Source: Evernia prunastri
Taxonomy: Eukaryota; Ascomycota; Lecanoromycetes; Lecanorales; Parmeliaceae
Reading direction: 5' to 3'
Assembly (NCBI GenBank): GCA_003184365.1
Contig: NKYR01000239.1
Location: forward strand, 1 to 21,571
DNA: 21,571 nucleotides
Shown: one piece after another, positions 7,286 through 17,542 of the stretch
Layout: each line of letters opens with the position of its first letter
Numbering within the stretch: the stretch's first letter is position 1
The notes under the pieces: generated by a model
What the model was told of the DNA's origin: nothing
Databases searched by the model: none
Seen by the model: the letters and a program-made list of their open reading frames with translations, nothing else
Translations under genes and position numbers: made by a program

Positions 7286-9047
7286 TTATTCGATATATCG
7301 ATATAAACTATTATTTAATGCAATTCGATAGAAATTCCTTATTTTCGAAGAGTGTCGATTAATTAAACTATCTGTATGATATAGATTTGATCTAATTTCT
7401 TTTCTAAATCCTCTATAACTCTAATAGACGATTGATTATCGATATTAATAACGATCGTATCGATAGAATACAGTTGATTAAGTAGTGCTATTATTAATGA
7501 TTAAATGATGTTATATAGCTTAATCGAATAAATCGTATATTATATATCAGATTTCATAAAAATTTGTTATAATGATTTTATTATATAGAATATCGCAGTA
7601 GCTTTCACTTTTTTGTTGATTTCGCTATCGTCTATATAAAATATAATATAATTCTTCTCAGTAAATCGTTTCGAGAGTTTTCTTACTTCTTCTTTGATTT
7701 TAAAAATAATAATCTTTAAAAAATTTTATTTCGATAAGGCATTAAACGATTATAGTTTTTCGAGTTATTAAATATTGTTATAGAGGAATTCGAAGCGTTT
7801 GATATATCTTTCTAATAAGCTAATTAGTCTATTTTTCTTTAACTTTCTCTTAAATTTCGTTTTATACGAAACTTGATAATATTATAATAGAAAAAACTAG
7901 TTATAATTCTTAATATCGCTTTAGAGATTAACTTTTTTAGTCGCTATTTTATCGATAGAATATATACTTCTATATCGAGAGTTAAAATAAATATAACTCT
8001 AAATACTTTGATAATTCTTCTTAACGCTAACGATTATATTCTTTATAATATCAATAAATAAGACTTATTATATCTTGAAAAGTTTTCGAACTAATATTAG
8101 ATAGAGCAGTTATATAAAAATTGCGATATTATTATCGTCTAATATAACTGACGTATACTTTTATAATTATCGTTCTAGATAAATCTCGATATTCTTACTA
8201 ATGCTTCTATACTTTTAATAACCTTCGCGCGAATCTTTCCAATACGATTATTTTATCGAAGTTTTTTATCGATTTGCATTCTCAAATATATAACGAAGTT
8301 TCTCGCGTCGATAAACTATATGATATTAAATCGAAGAGATGAATCTAAATCCTTTTTCTGTTTTCTACTAAAATAAAGTAATTAATATTTCTTGAAATCA
8401 AACTTCGAGTCGTAACGTTTGATTTATAATAAATAGACTTCGTTTCAAATTCTTCTGAGAAAGTTGCAGTTATTCTCTAAAAAATCTTTTACGATAAGTA
8501 GATTTATATCGTCAACAAAATCGATTATAATAATATTTAAATGAAATTATATATTATATATATTTATAAGATTCGAGTTATAGAATAAATAGAGAATAAA
8601 TAACAACGGCGATTTCTATAAAATTTCGATGACGATGAAATTTTTTAGTGTGGTATATTCGCTCGTTTTTAGTATAATAATTCTATCTGATAGAAAGAAT
8701 TTGTCAGGGAACGAGGCTTGATAAGAGGAATCTCATTCTCTATGGCTAGGACTAAGGTAAAGGCCAAGACGAAAGATGAGGAAACAAGAAAGAACGGGGG
8801 ATGCGAGCAGCCCTTAAAGGGCTGTCGCCTAGATCGTCGGCTATCGCATAGATTAACCTGACTAGACTGAGATCCACACCATGACAGAATTCTATTCATT
8901 TGATAATATTCGAATCTATTAATCGTTTTCGAAGATTATTCAATAATCTAAAATGAGAGATCTTGTTATATACGTCTAATACGTTCAATAACAATATTCT
9001 AACTATCTTATTCGAATTTTATACTTAATAGATACGTTTTAATAAAT
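7286..9047 (-). mobile_element. RIP-degraded Tad/I-like LINE fragment (RT + RNase H)
   Basis: This AT-rich core is full of stops, but reading the minus strand gives ordered LINE motifs. They are YLLKRIY and LNVLDVYNKISHFRLLNNL (about 9030-8920; family pattern LDVSGAYDNVSH-RLLHNLRKRR), SFLSDR (near 8697), KSPLLLFILYLFYN (near 8600; family GSPLSPILFLFYNA), the catalytic FVDDINLL (near 8515), and FDFKKY-LLYFSRKQKKDL. An RNase H start, YIDDSEINKKVKATA (near 7620; family YTDGSG), follows. The remaining C and G sit mainly in CG pairs and CA/TG is depleted, the usual RIP footprint. The element lacks its 5' part (ORF1, endonuclease) and a clear 3' tail. It fills the spacer between the two inverted arms. 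Confidence 0.85.
8702..8886. mobile_element. 185 bp insertion with TG...CA ends, probable solo LTR
   Basis: A segment of normal base composition starts TGTCAGGG and ends CCATGACA (ends match 7 of 8 as an inverted repeat). It is flanked on both sides by GAATT (8697-8701 and 8887-8891). Removing it and one GAATT rejoins the LINE reading frame exactly (IEF on one side, FLSDR on the other). TG...CA ends with a 5 bp target duplication are typical of LTR retrotransposons, so a solo LTR is the best call; a short MITE is the alternative. Inside is a perfect hairpin, CAGCCCTT-A-AAGGGCTG. It has no RIP scars, so it arrived after the LINE was mutated. Confidence 0.75.
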
Positions 9048-10285
9048 AATCTGCGTCGCGGTGAAATGCCCGCTCTTTCCTGCTTCCAGGCCAAGCGCGG
9101 CCCCGTCGGGTTTGGCGTGGCCTTTTCGGGCAAAGCGCCTGGCATCGCCCCACCCGCCGCTTTCTCGAGGTATAAAGACCTGCACCCCTCGCTGTTTTCT
9201 CACTTTTCCCTTCATCTTTCTTCCATATCTCCCTGCCGTCCCTCGCTCCTTCTCGCATTGCAAGGGTCTGCGTTGACCCCCTGGCTGCCTAGCTGGCTTC
9301 TGCCGACCATCGCCGATCGTTATGCTTTGACCTTTGCATGAGGCGTTTTGTTAATGACCTCTCCTTTCGGTATCACTTTGCTGCACCTTTCACCCTCGCC
9401 AGCTCCTGACCTGCCCACTTTCGCCTACGGCTGGAGCTAGCGATAAAGGCGAACCCTCTCATTCGCTGCCTCGTATCTTGTCGCCCGCGTTGCAGCTCAG
9501 CTCCGCTCTCAACGCACGGAGATGATTCCTTTTTCGACCATGCTGGAGCGCCTCATCACTCGGATCTACCGGTCTGGACCTTTCTGCCTCGGCCTTCCTA
9601 TGCCAGCCACTGTTTCACCACCGCTCAGCTGATCTGCGACTCTGCGACGACATTGGTGGGAAATTTCAGCTTGCGGCGAGCATTCCAGGGCGAAGCAACT
9701 GTCTGACCCGAAGACAGCTGCCACACGGCCAATGAAAGAAATGCCCCCTCACATGTCTACCTTGCTGCGTGGACAGGGATCGCCCCTCGGCCGTGATTCG
9801 GTGCCATAGCATCAGGGGGGCTGAGCATAAAGCCGAGCAGCGGCGGTGAGCCAAAATCAAGGAATGGAATCTATTCGCCTTGATCGACAGTGCTCTTTCC
9901 GTATCTGTCTGACTGCGCTGACCAGGTTCCCGCATTTACCTCATTCTGGTGACGTGGCTTTGAGACGGTGATCTCGCTTTTCGTTGTGGATCGGAGAGGA
10001 TGTAGTGCCTCTGATCTGTTGCAGAAGTCCCAGCGCGTAAGGCCTAGGCAACTGCAGCTGACGTGGCTCGATAGTTGGATATCTCCGAGGGGCGCAGTGA
10101 AGACTTGGCTGGAATGGGATGTGGATTGAATACGAGGCAACAAGGGTCGCGAGACTGCGCCAGCGCGTGCCGCAGGGTGTGAGGCAGATGAATGGAGACC
10201 AAGCGGTGATGGCCAGAGATCGGCGATTGAGGCTGTTGGAGAGGAGCAGGCAGCAGGTGCAAGAATGGGGGAGACGGTACTGAGG
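9048..10285 (+). other. Inner flank of right arm, with inner TATA at 9171
   Basis: This mirrors 6027-7285. TATAAA at 9171-9176 is followed by a long pyrimidine-rich tract (TTTCTCACTTTTCCCTTC) and the broken small ORF at 9338. Beyond that I see no gene. The two inner TATA elements point away from the LINE core toward the chromodomain genes, so transcripts starting here would run outward in both arms. Confidence 0.4.
9338..9706 (+). pseudogene. Right-arm counterpart of the small inner ORF, with stop
   Basis: The 369 bp match the left ORF at 6974-6606 without any indel, from ATG to the same TGA, but TGA at 9407-9409 replaces a TGG codon after 23 residues. If the left ORF is a gene this copy is dead. 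If the region is untranslated the stop means nothing. Confidence 0.25.
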
Positions 10286-10367
10286 TGACGTCTTCAGCGG
10301 TTCATTGGTTGGAGAGAGTGCAGGCACGGCACCGCCGCTGTGGGCACGACTCAGAAGCGCATATAAT
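10286..10367 (+). promoter_or_regulatory. Core promoter of right chromodomain gene
   Basis: TGACGTC (10286-10292), an inverted CCAAT box ATTGG (10304-10308) and CATATAAT (10360-10367) precede the ATG at 10450, mirroring the left arm. The start context is AGAAACAATGACA. Confidence 0.5.
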
Positions 10368-10449
10368 CCTCATCTCGCCCCATTCTGAGCGTCTTGAATT
10401 TCCAACTTCAGACTCCACACACAGCTCCTTTATCTGCATTTGAGAAACA

Positions 10450-12206
10450 ATGACATTGATCAACTTGGATTCCATTCAATTCTACCAACCCCCCGCCAAA
10501 GCCGATTTGGCTGGCAAAAGACCATCGATGGCGTCGGTTGGTGATGTTTCCGTCGTCTGCGGAGAGGGACACACTCCTACGGTTCCTAGATCCAACGGCG
10601 GATGGGGTGGATCACTCAACGACTACGATCTAATCGAAGTCCTTGATTCGACTGGCTCGGGCGGTGGAGAGGAATACGAAAGCTTTCCATCCTTCGAAGA
10701 ACTGGTGCTCGGTGCCGGAAGAGCACAAGAGTCGCAACAATCGGACTTGAGACTAGATGGAGACAAGGGTGCGAATACCGACAGCAGCAGCAGCGTCCAT
10801 TCTAGAAACGACGGCTCGACTTCTGAGCAAGGCGGGAGACACTGCCCCCTCAACACTCTACGGACTTCTGTAGCAGGCTCAGAAGCTGGGTACGACCCTC
10901 AAAACCCCCATTAGCAGATCTGTGTACTAATAGATAGCGCCTATCTAGATATTCCATCCTCCGCGAGAAGACAGAAGATCCCATCTTTGATCCTCCTCCT
11001 CCTTCTCCACTCCTTACTACCCTCCTCTCGTCGACATACGACTCAGAAATCGGCCTCAGAAATATCGAGCCTCGTCACTCCTGTAGGGGGAAAGAGAATG
11101 GGGACAAAGGAGGGAGCTGCAGTACAGACAACGTCATCCCATACTCTCTCCGATCGCCTATTACGTCGCCAAATCCTGAACCACCACTGGTTTCGTGGCG
11201 GTCTCCGCTCCGAGAAGACGCCGTAGGATCAGTGACAGATCCGGCTGACTCTGCATGGATGTGGAGCCCAATGAGCCCCACCGACATTCGAGGCTCCTCC
11301 AAGCGCACAGCAGATAGTGCAGGTTTGAACAAGGGCGGAGAAGGTGTACACAGGTTGGAGAAGGCCCGGCGTGCAGGTCAGTGCGCAGATATTAGTCCCT
11401 GCGGGTGCATTTAATGACTTTAGAAAGACGTGATCGTGACCGACAACACAGATGATACCGATGACAACTTAAGCGACCTCGATTTCGGACGGATCCGATC
11501 ACAACCTAAGCCTGTCTTCAGACGGCCTCCGTTTTCGCGAAAATTCCAGCAACATAAGAAAACAACAAGTTTAAGTCGATCCAGTGAAGTTGGTGACAGT
11601 CAAGGTGTGCCCCCCAGTGCATTTCTGACCAGCACTTTCTTCTAACGTATTTTAGATGACCCTCTCGTGGTGGAGGATGACGACGAAAAGACAGGCGAAA
11701 CTGGCGCTTCTACCAGGGCCACGAGTGTGGAGTCTGAGATTGGTACCCTACACCTCCAAAGCTCCCATCCGAGGGAACAGCGAAAGACACACAGTTGCTT
11801 GAGTCCTCCTACCACCAAACCTACCCCCCACCCCATTAATCGTCCGATCTCTTCTAGTGTCGCACTATACCGGGATCGAGTTGAGCAGGCTACCTGTGGA
11901 GGTGATGGCGGAATAACAACGACCGTCTATCCCCCTCACGCTATCACCGTCCCCCCACCACTTGCTGAGCGGCATCAGGACCAGGGAAGTTCAGCATTGG
12001 ATGAAGAGGAATGGGAGATCGTAAGGATCGTTGGCAAGAGACGAAGGGGAAGGGGTTATGAATACAAGGTGTGCTGGAAGGAGACATGGCTGCTCGAACG
12101 CGAGTTAGGAAACGCACAGGAGCTACTGCGGGAGTTTGAGGTGAATCACCAGCCGCAGCGGGGACGCAAACGGGGAAGACCAGCACGTACAGATAAGGGT
12201 CGATGA
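10450..12206 (+). CDS. Chromodomain + AT-hook protein, right copy (531 aa, 4 exons)
   Basis: The proposed exons are 10450-10889, 10949-11376, 11428-11604 and 11656-12206, totalling 1596 nt with phases 2, 1 and 1 all matching. The introns are 59, 51 and 51 nt; TACTAAT precedes the first acceptor and CTAAC the last. The protein starts MTLINLDSIQFYQPPAKADL and has a Ser-rich part (SSSSVHSRNDGSTSEQ). It has a Pro/Ser-rich middle with PTDIRGSSKRTAD, and the acidic DDPLVVEDDDEKTGE opens the last exon. The chromodomain-like segment is near residues 465-508 (WEIVRIVGKRRRGRGYEYKV), and an AT-hook-like RGRKRGRPARTDKGR ends the protein. Compared with the left copy it lacks 117 coding nt plus the 50 nt first intron, an in-frame loss starting after STGS. 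It also lacks a ten-residue piece (ESVTAMDATD) and has seven extra residues at the start of its second exon. The chromodomain differs from the left copy at only about three residues. A nuclear chromatin role is inferred. Confidence 0.82.
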
Positions 12207-12426
12207 TTGTTGATTACCTTTTTTTAATTAGTAGGAGTCTATAAGTTCTTAAAATTGTAGGAATTAAGACTATTCGAGTAAATTTGAGACATTACTGCCA
12301 TTTGCTACTTCTTTTCATTTCATAAAATTGATTTGCTTAAGGAGGCGAACACTCCACAGCCAGTGATGTATGGTTCTGACGGACGTATGAAATGGTTCTG
12401 TGCATCACCCACTCCGCCCTTGGCTA

Positions 12427-13551
12427 TTAGTCCTCCATGTTTATCTCCAGACCTTCAAACAGCTGCTCCACGATTCTATCAGGAGAATCTTCTCCAATAG
12501 GTACTTCTGCCTGAGACCGAACTTGGTGCGAATCCTTGCTCGCTAGCTCCTCCAAGGCGGGAGCTATCCTTCGAGGTCCAAATGCAATGGGTAGAAAGGC
12601 TGATTCGACAATTAAATATTTCTGGCAAAAGTGCTGCCTTTTCTGAGTGGCCATCAGGTTCACTGATAGAGGCTCTATCTTCGCCTAGTACCTTTGTTAG
12701 ATGCATGAAGCTTTATTTCATTAACGGCCCGTCTGCGTATTCGATTTTTCTTTTCGATATCCGCGTTCATCTTAGCCCTTTCGAGGCGCCGGGAGATGGA
12801 TAGCATCAATCCCGACTTTGCTCCCTAAACTAATCTATAGTCTCTGGCGTACAGAGGTAAGCAAATGCCGCCGAGATAATCGTGTTAAGAAGACCAGAAG
12901 GAGAGCCAAATTGATGAATAGTTACTTTAGATTGGGTCAAGGTACTCCAATGATACCATTGGGGGTAGAGTATCGCTATTTCCGGGTTGAGATCTAGGGC
13001 CGAAGGATGAACGTTTGTAGAATACCTAGTAGGCCCATGATTTGCGTACAATTGGGTCCGTAAATCTCTCTATTCAACTGAAGGGTGACCAAAAATCTAT
13101 TTTGAGTGAGATCAGATGTAGCTCGGGGGAGGCCCAAAATTGGAGTTGAACCGTCCTTAAAGTCACAATGCGAAGTGAAACGGGTGTAAAACGAGCCGTC
13201 ACCTAGCATCGGGACGTTCGGATGGCTTACGGTCGTTTTAGGTGGGGACCAGCGTAAGGCTGTCAGATAGATTCTTCTAGAATCCCTGACTTGCGGACCC
13301 ATTAGGTTCGCAAGTTCAGATCCACAAGACCATGTTTGCAGATGACGAACTTACAGACTTGGCCTCGCAAGTATATATTGTACCGGATTACAAAGGAACC
13401 TCAATGCCTCTGTCGACTGCATAGATACATGATTCTTCTTTATCTTGGGGAACAAGCCGAGGAGCAGTCTGCGGAATGAAGTGCCTCGCGCTCTCAAACC
13501 GTCGACGGTGCCTTCTAAAAACCCGATTAACATTATAATCGTCATGATCAC
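12427..13551 (-). pseudogene. Decayed gene of unknown function, right-arm copy
   Basis: Minus-strand coding-like pieces are GFLEGTVDGLRARGTSFRRL (13551-13351, ends in a stop), a 100-residue stretch with GDGSFYTRFTSHCDFKDGST (13302-12994) and TIHQFGSPSGLLNTIISAAF (about 12920-12860). These are followed by the basic SISRRLERAKMNADIEKKNR and RRRAVNEIKLHASNK (about 12800-12690) and a C-terminal part with FLPIAFGPRRIAPALEELAS ending GLEINMED at 12427. A phase-1 intron of about 92 nt (GTACTAG...GAATCAG) would join the last two pieces. Frame changes and stops separate the others, so this is probably a pseudogene, though better kept than the left copy (no stop before IVEQLFEG). I do not recognise the family. 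A hydrophobic segment followed by a basic tail suggests a small membrane protein. Confidence 0.5.
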
Positions 13552-13697
13552 ATCGACCTATCATGCTCTACGCTTCTTCCTTCAGAAAAGTCTCTGGGCT
13601 GCTACCAGGTTGACTCGATTGCGATAGAAATAGCCTTCCTCTCACACGAAATGGGGCTATATTAGGGTCATAAACCACGATACCTCTTTCTTCTCTT

Positions 13698-16600
13698 CTA
13701 GTCGACTTCACAATTTTCCAGTTGGTTTAAAGCCTCAACGGTCTCACTATGTTCTGGGCCTAGCAATTTTTTATAGCCTTGTACGACAAGCTCAAACTGC
13801 TGTACCGCCTTCCCGAACATAGACCTTTCCTTGTAAAGGAGTCCCAAATTATACCTCGTGTCTAAGGCCTGCTTATACTCAGGAGCCCGGGCTTTTTCGT
13901 ATCCTGCTAATGCCCGCAGGTACATATCTTCGGCCTCTTTCATCTTGCCTTGATCCGAGTACAGAGCTCCTAGATTGTTGACCGTGTCAAGCGTCGACGT
14001 GTGCCCAGGACCCCAGGCCTTTCGTATCCTGCCAATGCCCGCAGGTACATATCTTCGGCCTCTTTCATCTTGCCTTGATCCGAGTACAGAGCTCCTAGAT
14101 TGTTGACCGTGTTAAGCGTCGACGTGTGCTCAGGACCCCAGGCCTTTTCGTATCCTACCAATGCCCGCAGGTACATGTCTTCGGCCTCTTTTATCTTGCC
14201 TTGATCCGAATATAGCATTCCTAGCTTGTGGCATGCGCCGCTAAGGGACGGGAGGTATTCTCCATTCTTGAAGGCTTCTCGCAAATGTCGCTGCAGCATT
14301 GAATAGACGTGATCACAATGTGGTAGGAGACGTCTCTGTATGAACGAATAATGGAGCACGGTCTCTGAAGGCACAGCGGATGCAACAATGATCAAGGCGA
14401 GCCAGCTCATAGTAGCCTTGTCTTCTTCAAATGTGTGAAAGCACCAATGATGAAGCACAGAATGCATAGAGAAAGAAGGTGATCCAGTTTTTGCGTCAAT
14501 GAAGGAGTAATCCAACAGAAGTCCCATGCACTCCTTGAATTCAAGTTTGTCACCTGCACACCTAGCGAACCAACGAGGTACTTCGTCCGCAATTGCAAGA
14601 TCCAGTGCAGGCGTAAGGAGCTCATACCAGAGATCCCGATTATCAAGAAACGCCCACAGCATCAAGAGATTAGCTGCGTCCTCGCTTTGTAACCGGAGAG
14701 AATTAAAAGACAGCGTCCATGTCGTTAGAATGCTGCGATCTGCGTCTTCCGGCAGAGTAGAAAGATGCTGCTTCTCCATTAACCTTGCCCATGCTTGATC
14801 GTACAACTCGATGTACTCCGACACATTTGTGCCCGTCTTTCGCATATACGATCCGGCTTGATTGATCGCCAAAGGGAGACCTTGAAGTAGGTTGACGAGC
14901 TCTAGTGAACCTTATTCGCCCCAGACGTCAGATAGGGTTTGCACGAGTATGCTGCTAATTGCACTCACCTTCTGTTAATCGTCCGAGGCTATTCTCGAGG
15001 ATACTTTCTCCCTGCACTTCATTAACCGGCTCCAGTTTCATGTCCGTTCCCAGCTGCCACAGACTTGCAAGTCGAGAAGTGACAAGAATAGATCCTTGAT
15101 CTGCTGTTGGGAAATATTCTTTCACATCGAAGGCTTCGGGGTCTCTCAATGGTACTGAAAACTCTCGATCCACGTTATCAAAGATCAGTAACCACTGGTT
15201 GTTTGATGGCTGTGATAACCATTTGAGCACATCTTCAACAACCTCATCGACGTTAGCGGTCCCACTTCGTGAGTAATTTCTGCTTCCTTCTGAAAGCTGA
15301 TGCTGTGGCAGTCGGCTGGCAAGGTCAGCGATGCTTCGTCTCAATCGCTCCTTGCTCGAGCCATCGATCCAGAAGACCGCGCTGTAGCTTTCTTGATATT
15401 TTCGAGTGAATTCAACGGAGAGCTGGGTCTTCCCAATCCCACCAAGCCCATGAAGGATGAATACTTTTCGACGCATTTGATCCGTCGAGGTGGGAAGTAA
15501 AGCTTGTGTCAATCGTGTCATCTCCGCGTTCCGCGCTACAAATCTTTTCACCATAGGGATGCCCTGAAGACTGAAGTCCACGCGAAAGGACTCTTTTTCG
15601 GTACGCACGGCGTGTGCTTTTAAGAAGTCAGAGGAGCTTTAAAGAATATAAAGTCGAGGGTATGGAGAAGAGGGACCATACAACGGTATCGTTCCTCGAT
15701 CCTTGAGGGCGCCGTCTGAACTATTCTTTGGATCTCTGGCCGCACCAAGAGGAAGTTTTCATCTTCGGGGCCACGATATTTGTTCAACCCCGAGTGATCC
15801 GTAGCGAGATAAATTGCTCTTTTCCCGTGCAAGGAGGCTGACTGATGATTAACGAACTGTGTGTGTCGTAAGCTCTCACAGCCTGTCGAGTGTAAAGGCA
15901 GGAGTCAGCACACCTGAGTCCGCCAGGGTCCGTACGACGCGTCTTTGTCTTCGTAAAAGCAAACGATATCAGCATTACTGTAGCTCGCCTCGAAGTCCTG
16001 CGCAATTTCATGAAGAGCAGGGCTATTTCTTCTGAGGGACTCGAGCAACGTCTTATCGTGTCCGATTGCCTGAGCAAGCCACACACCATACACTGCGGCC
16101 TCGCTTCCTTGATGTGGTGTTCCAAGAAAGATGATCCCAGCCGTGGACAACCGAATATCTCTGAAAGTATTACCATGGTCGGCCAGCACTAGCGCCTGTG
16201 GAGAGCTTAGTACAGGGGGAATTCGTGCCAAAATCACACCGACCTGTTTAATGATCAGACCTCCGAGGCTATGCCCAATAAACACCAGCGGTCGTCGACC
16301 CTCCTATAGTGATTCTTAGTAATAATGAATAAAGAACGCCCGGAACAATCCTACCGACCTTCTCGGTTGACCGATTCTGATGAAGCACGTTGAGCAACTG
16401 GTCTCCACATTTGCGTAGACTTGTTTTGACGTCCGCTCTGCGCCAGTCAGACTCGTAACTATATGTCATAATCCGAGCGTTTGGAATTAGATCTGGCAAG
16501 AAGTCTCGAAGCCACATAACTTCTTCAGTGTCGGATGCCATTTGAGCGACATGAGGGAGTCCGTCAGCCTGGGCATTCTTCTCGCGGCGTCTGAAATAAT

Positions 16601-16875
16601 TGAATCGGTGACGATGTGTAGGCTTCACCTCTTCGACAGGAGTCTGCCTCCCAACCCATGTATAATATGGATGGGCACCAAGGCCTTGAACTGCAACAAT
16701 GCTTCAACGCTTATTAATGGTGGTGCTTGGGCTTCATGAAGGATTGCCTGTCTTACTCTACTTCGGGTCCGTTATGATTATGCTCACCGCTGACCCAAAT
16801 GTTGAGGCCTGTGGTCTTGACAGTGTCTTTGCTGCACATCATCGTAGCCGCTTGATTTGCGTAGCTTTGCGACAT
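13698..16875 (-). pseudogene. NLR: alpha/beta-hydrolase (SesB-like) - NB-ARC - TPR, one frameshift
   Basis: The proposed minus-strand exons are 16875-16788, about 16725-16629, 16590-16359, 16303-15914, 15856-15685, 15616-14969 and 14910-13698; phases agree. The first two junctions are the least certain (38 nt second intron). The N-terminal alpha/beta-hydrolase domain has HGLGG, WLRDFLPDLIPNARIMTYSY, the nucleophile elbow FIGHSLGGL (Ser near residue 151) and GIIFLGTPHQGS, then the bridge LATDHSGLNKYRGPEDENF. NB-ARC follows with P-loop GLGGIGKT (about 383-390) and Walker B LLIFDNVD (about 469-476), then GLPLAINQAGSYM. The C-terminus has 42-residue kinesin-light-chain-type TPRs from about residue 760 (EAEDMYLRALAGYEKA). 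A run of three T at 14020-14022, where the neighbouring repeat has four, shifts the frame. Intact length would be about 946 residues. In fungi such proteins are incompatibility/immune receptors of the cytosol. Sequencing error, phase switching or true loss could explain the shift. Confidence 0.88.
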
Positions 16876-17542
16876 TGAAAGAGGAGCCAGAGGTCCGCAG
16901 CAACGTCGAGTCAGACACAATGTGAAGAATTGAGAGACCCCTGGACACCAAGACAGGTAATCTGATCGTGGTTGTCGCTCAAAGAGTCTCTCGATCCCAG
17001 CTAAATCTCAACTAGGTGTCATTGTAAAAGAGGTCCAAGGTATTTAGACGCCTTGCATGGGTAGCTTGTTATTACTATTCTTAGAAAATCACGCTCGGAT
17101 TCAACTGCCGTTAGGCAGCCCTATCGGAGTTACTCGGAGTTACTAAAGAGCCCGTAACTGCTCCAGCTTTACTCAGCTTGGCAATTTGCCTCACGTCGTT
17201 GGCGTAGGAGGTTCGATAATTTGGGCTATTCTATTGTGTTAAATTCTCCGATTCAATATATAGAAGGATCTACATTAAGATCCGTCTCTGGTACGCGATG
17301 CAGTATCACCTAGGCAGGGCAAGGAGGAAGCTTAGGATGGGTGAGAGGTAGTAGGGAAAAGTGGGGATGGGATGTGGGCTTTGGTTGGAGTCGTGGGGTT
17401 GAGGAGGCCCATAGACTTTTACTTTGCTGTCCGTCTGCTTACTCGGAATAGGGATGGAACCAGGACACTAGATGATGGTATGACGTGACACAATATCTCC
17501 CTGCTCATCGAAGACCAAAGTCGTCTCAGAATAACACCATCC
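16876..17542. other. Intergenic region, NLR promoter side / coiled-coil gene 3' side
   Basis: No gene seen. It lies upstream of the NLR start and downstream of the coiled-coil gene stop, both on the minus strand. The stretch 17315-17410 is G/A-rich on the plus strand (GGATGGGTGAGAGGTAGTAG). A short direct repeat, TCGGAGTTAC, lies near 17135. I see no clear TATA box for the NLR. Confidence 0.5.

Larger units (their letters stand above)
9048..13551. repeat. Right arm of large inverted repeat
   Basis: This is the reverse complement of 2412-7285 at about 90% identity by eye. It starts at the inner end with AATAATCTGCGTC and ends at CGTCATGATCAC, 146 bp beyond the 3' end of the NLR gene. It lacks the left-only 280 bp, the 18-G run and one intron with flanking codons of the chromodomain gene. 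It keeps about 75 bp of the decayed gene lost on the left. Reciprocal losses suggest that both arms have aged since duplication rather than one being a fresh copy. Confidence 0.9.

Noticed and set aside
8669..8899. 76-residue minus-strand ORF
   Set aside because: It spans both junctions of the 185 bp insertion with the LINE, so it is a chance frame.
9061..9341. ORFs over the inner TATA region (9061-9276, 9066-9341)
   Set aside because: They cross a TATA box and CT-rich tract and differ at both ends from the left-arm frames; more likely promoter and leader.
2412..13551. The inverted repeat as a classical TIR DNA transposon
   Set aside because: I found no transposase, no target duplication at 2412/13551, and the core is an unrelated degraded LINE.
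15784..16176. 130-residue minus-strand ORF in the hydrolase domain region
   Set aside because: It is an alternative frame over the GHSLGG/GTPH exon and an intron; the hydrolase frame is the real one.
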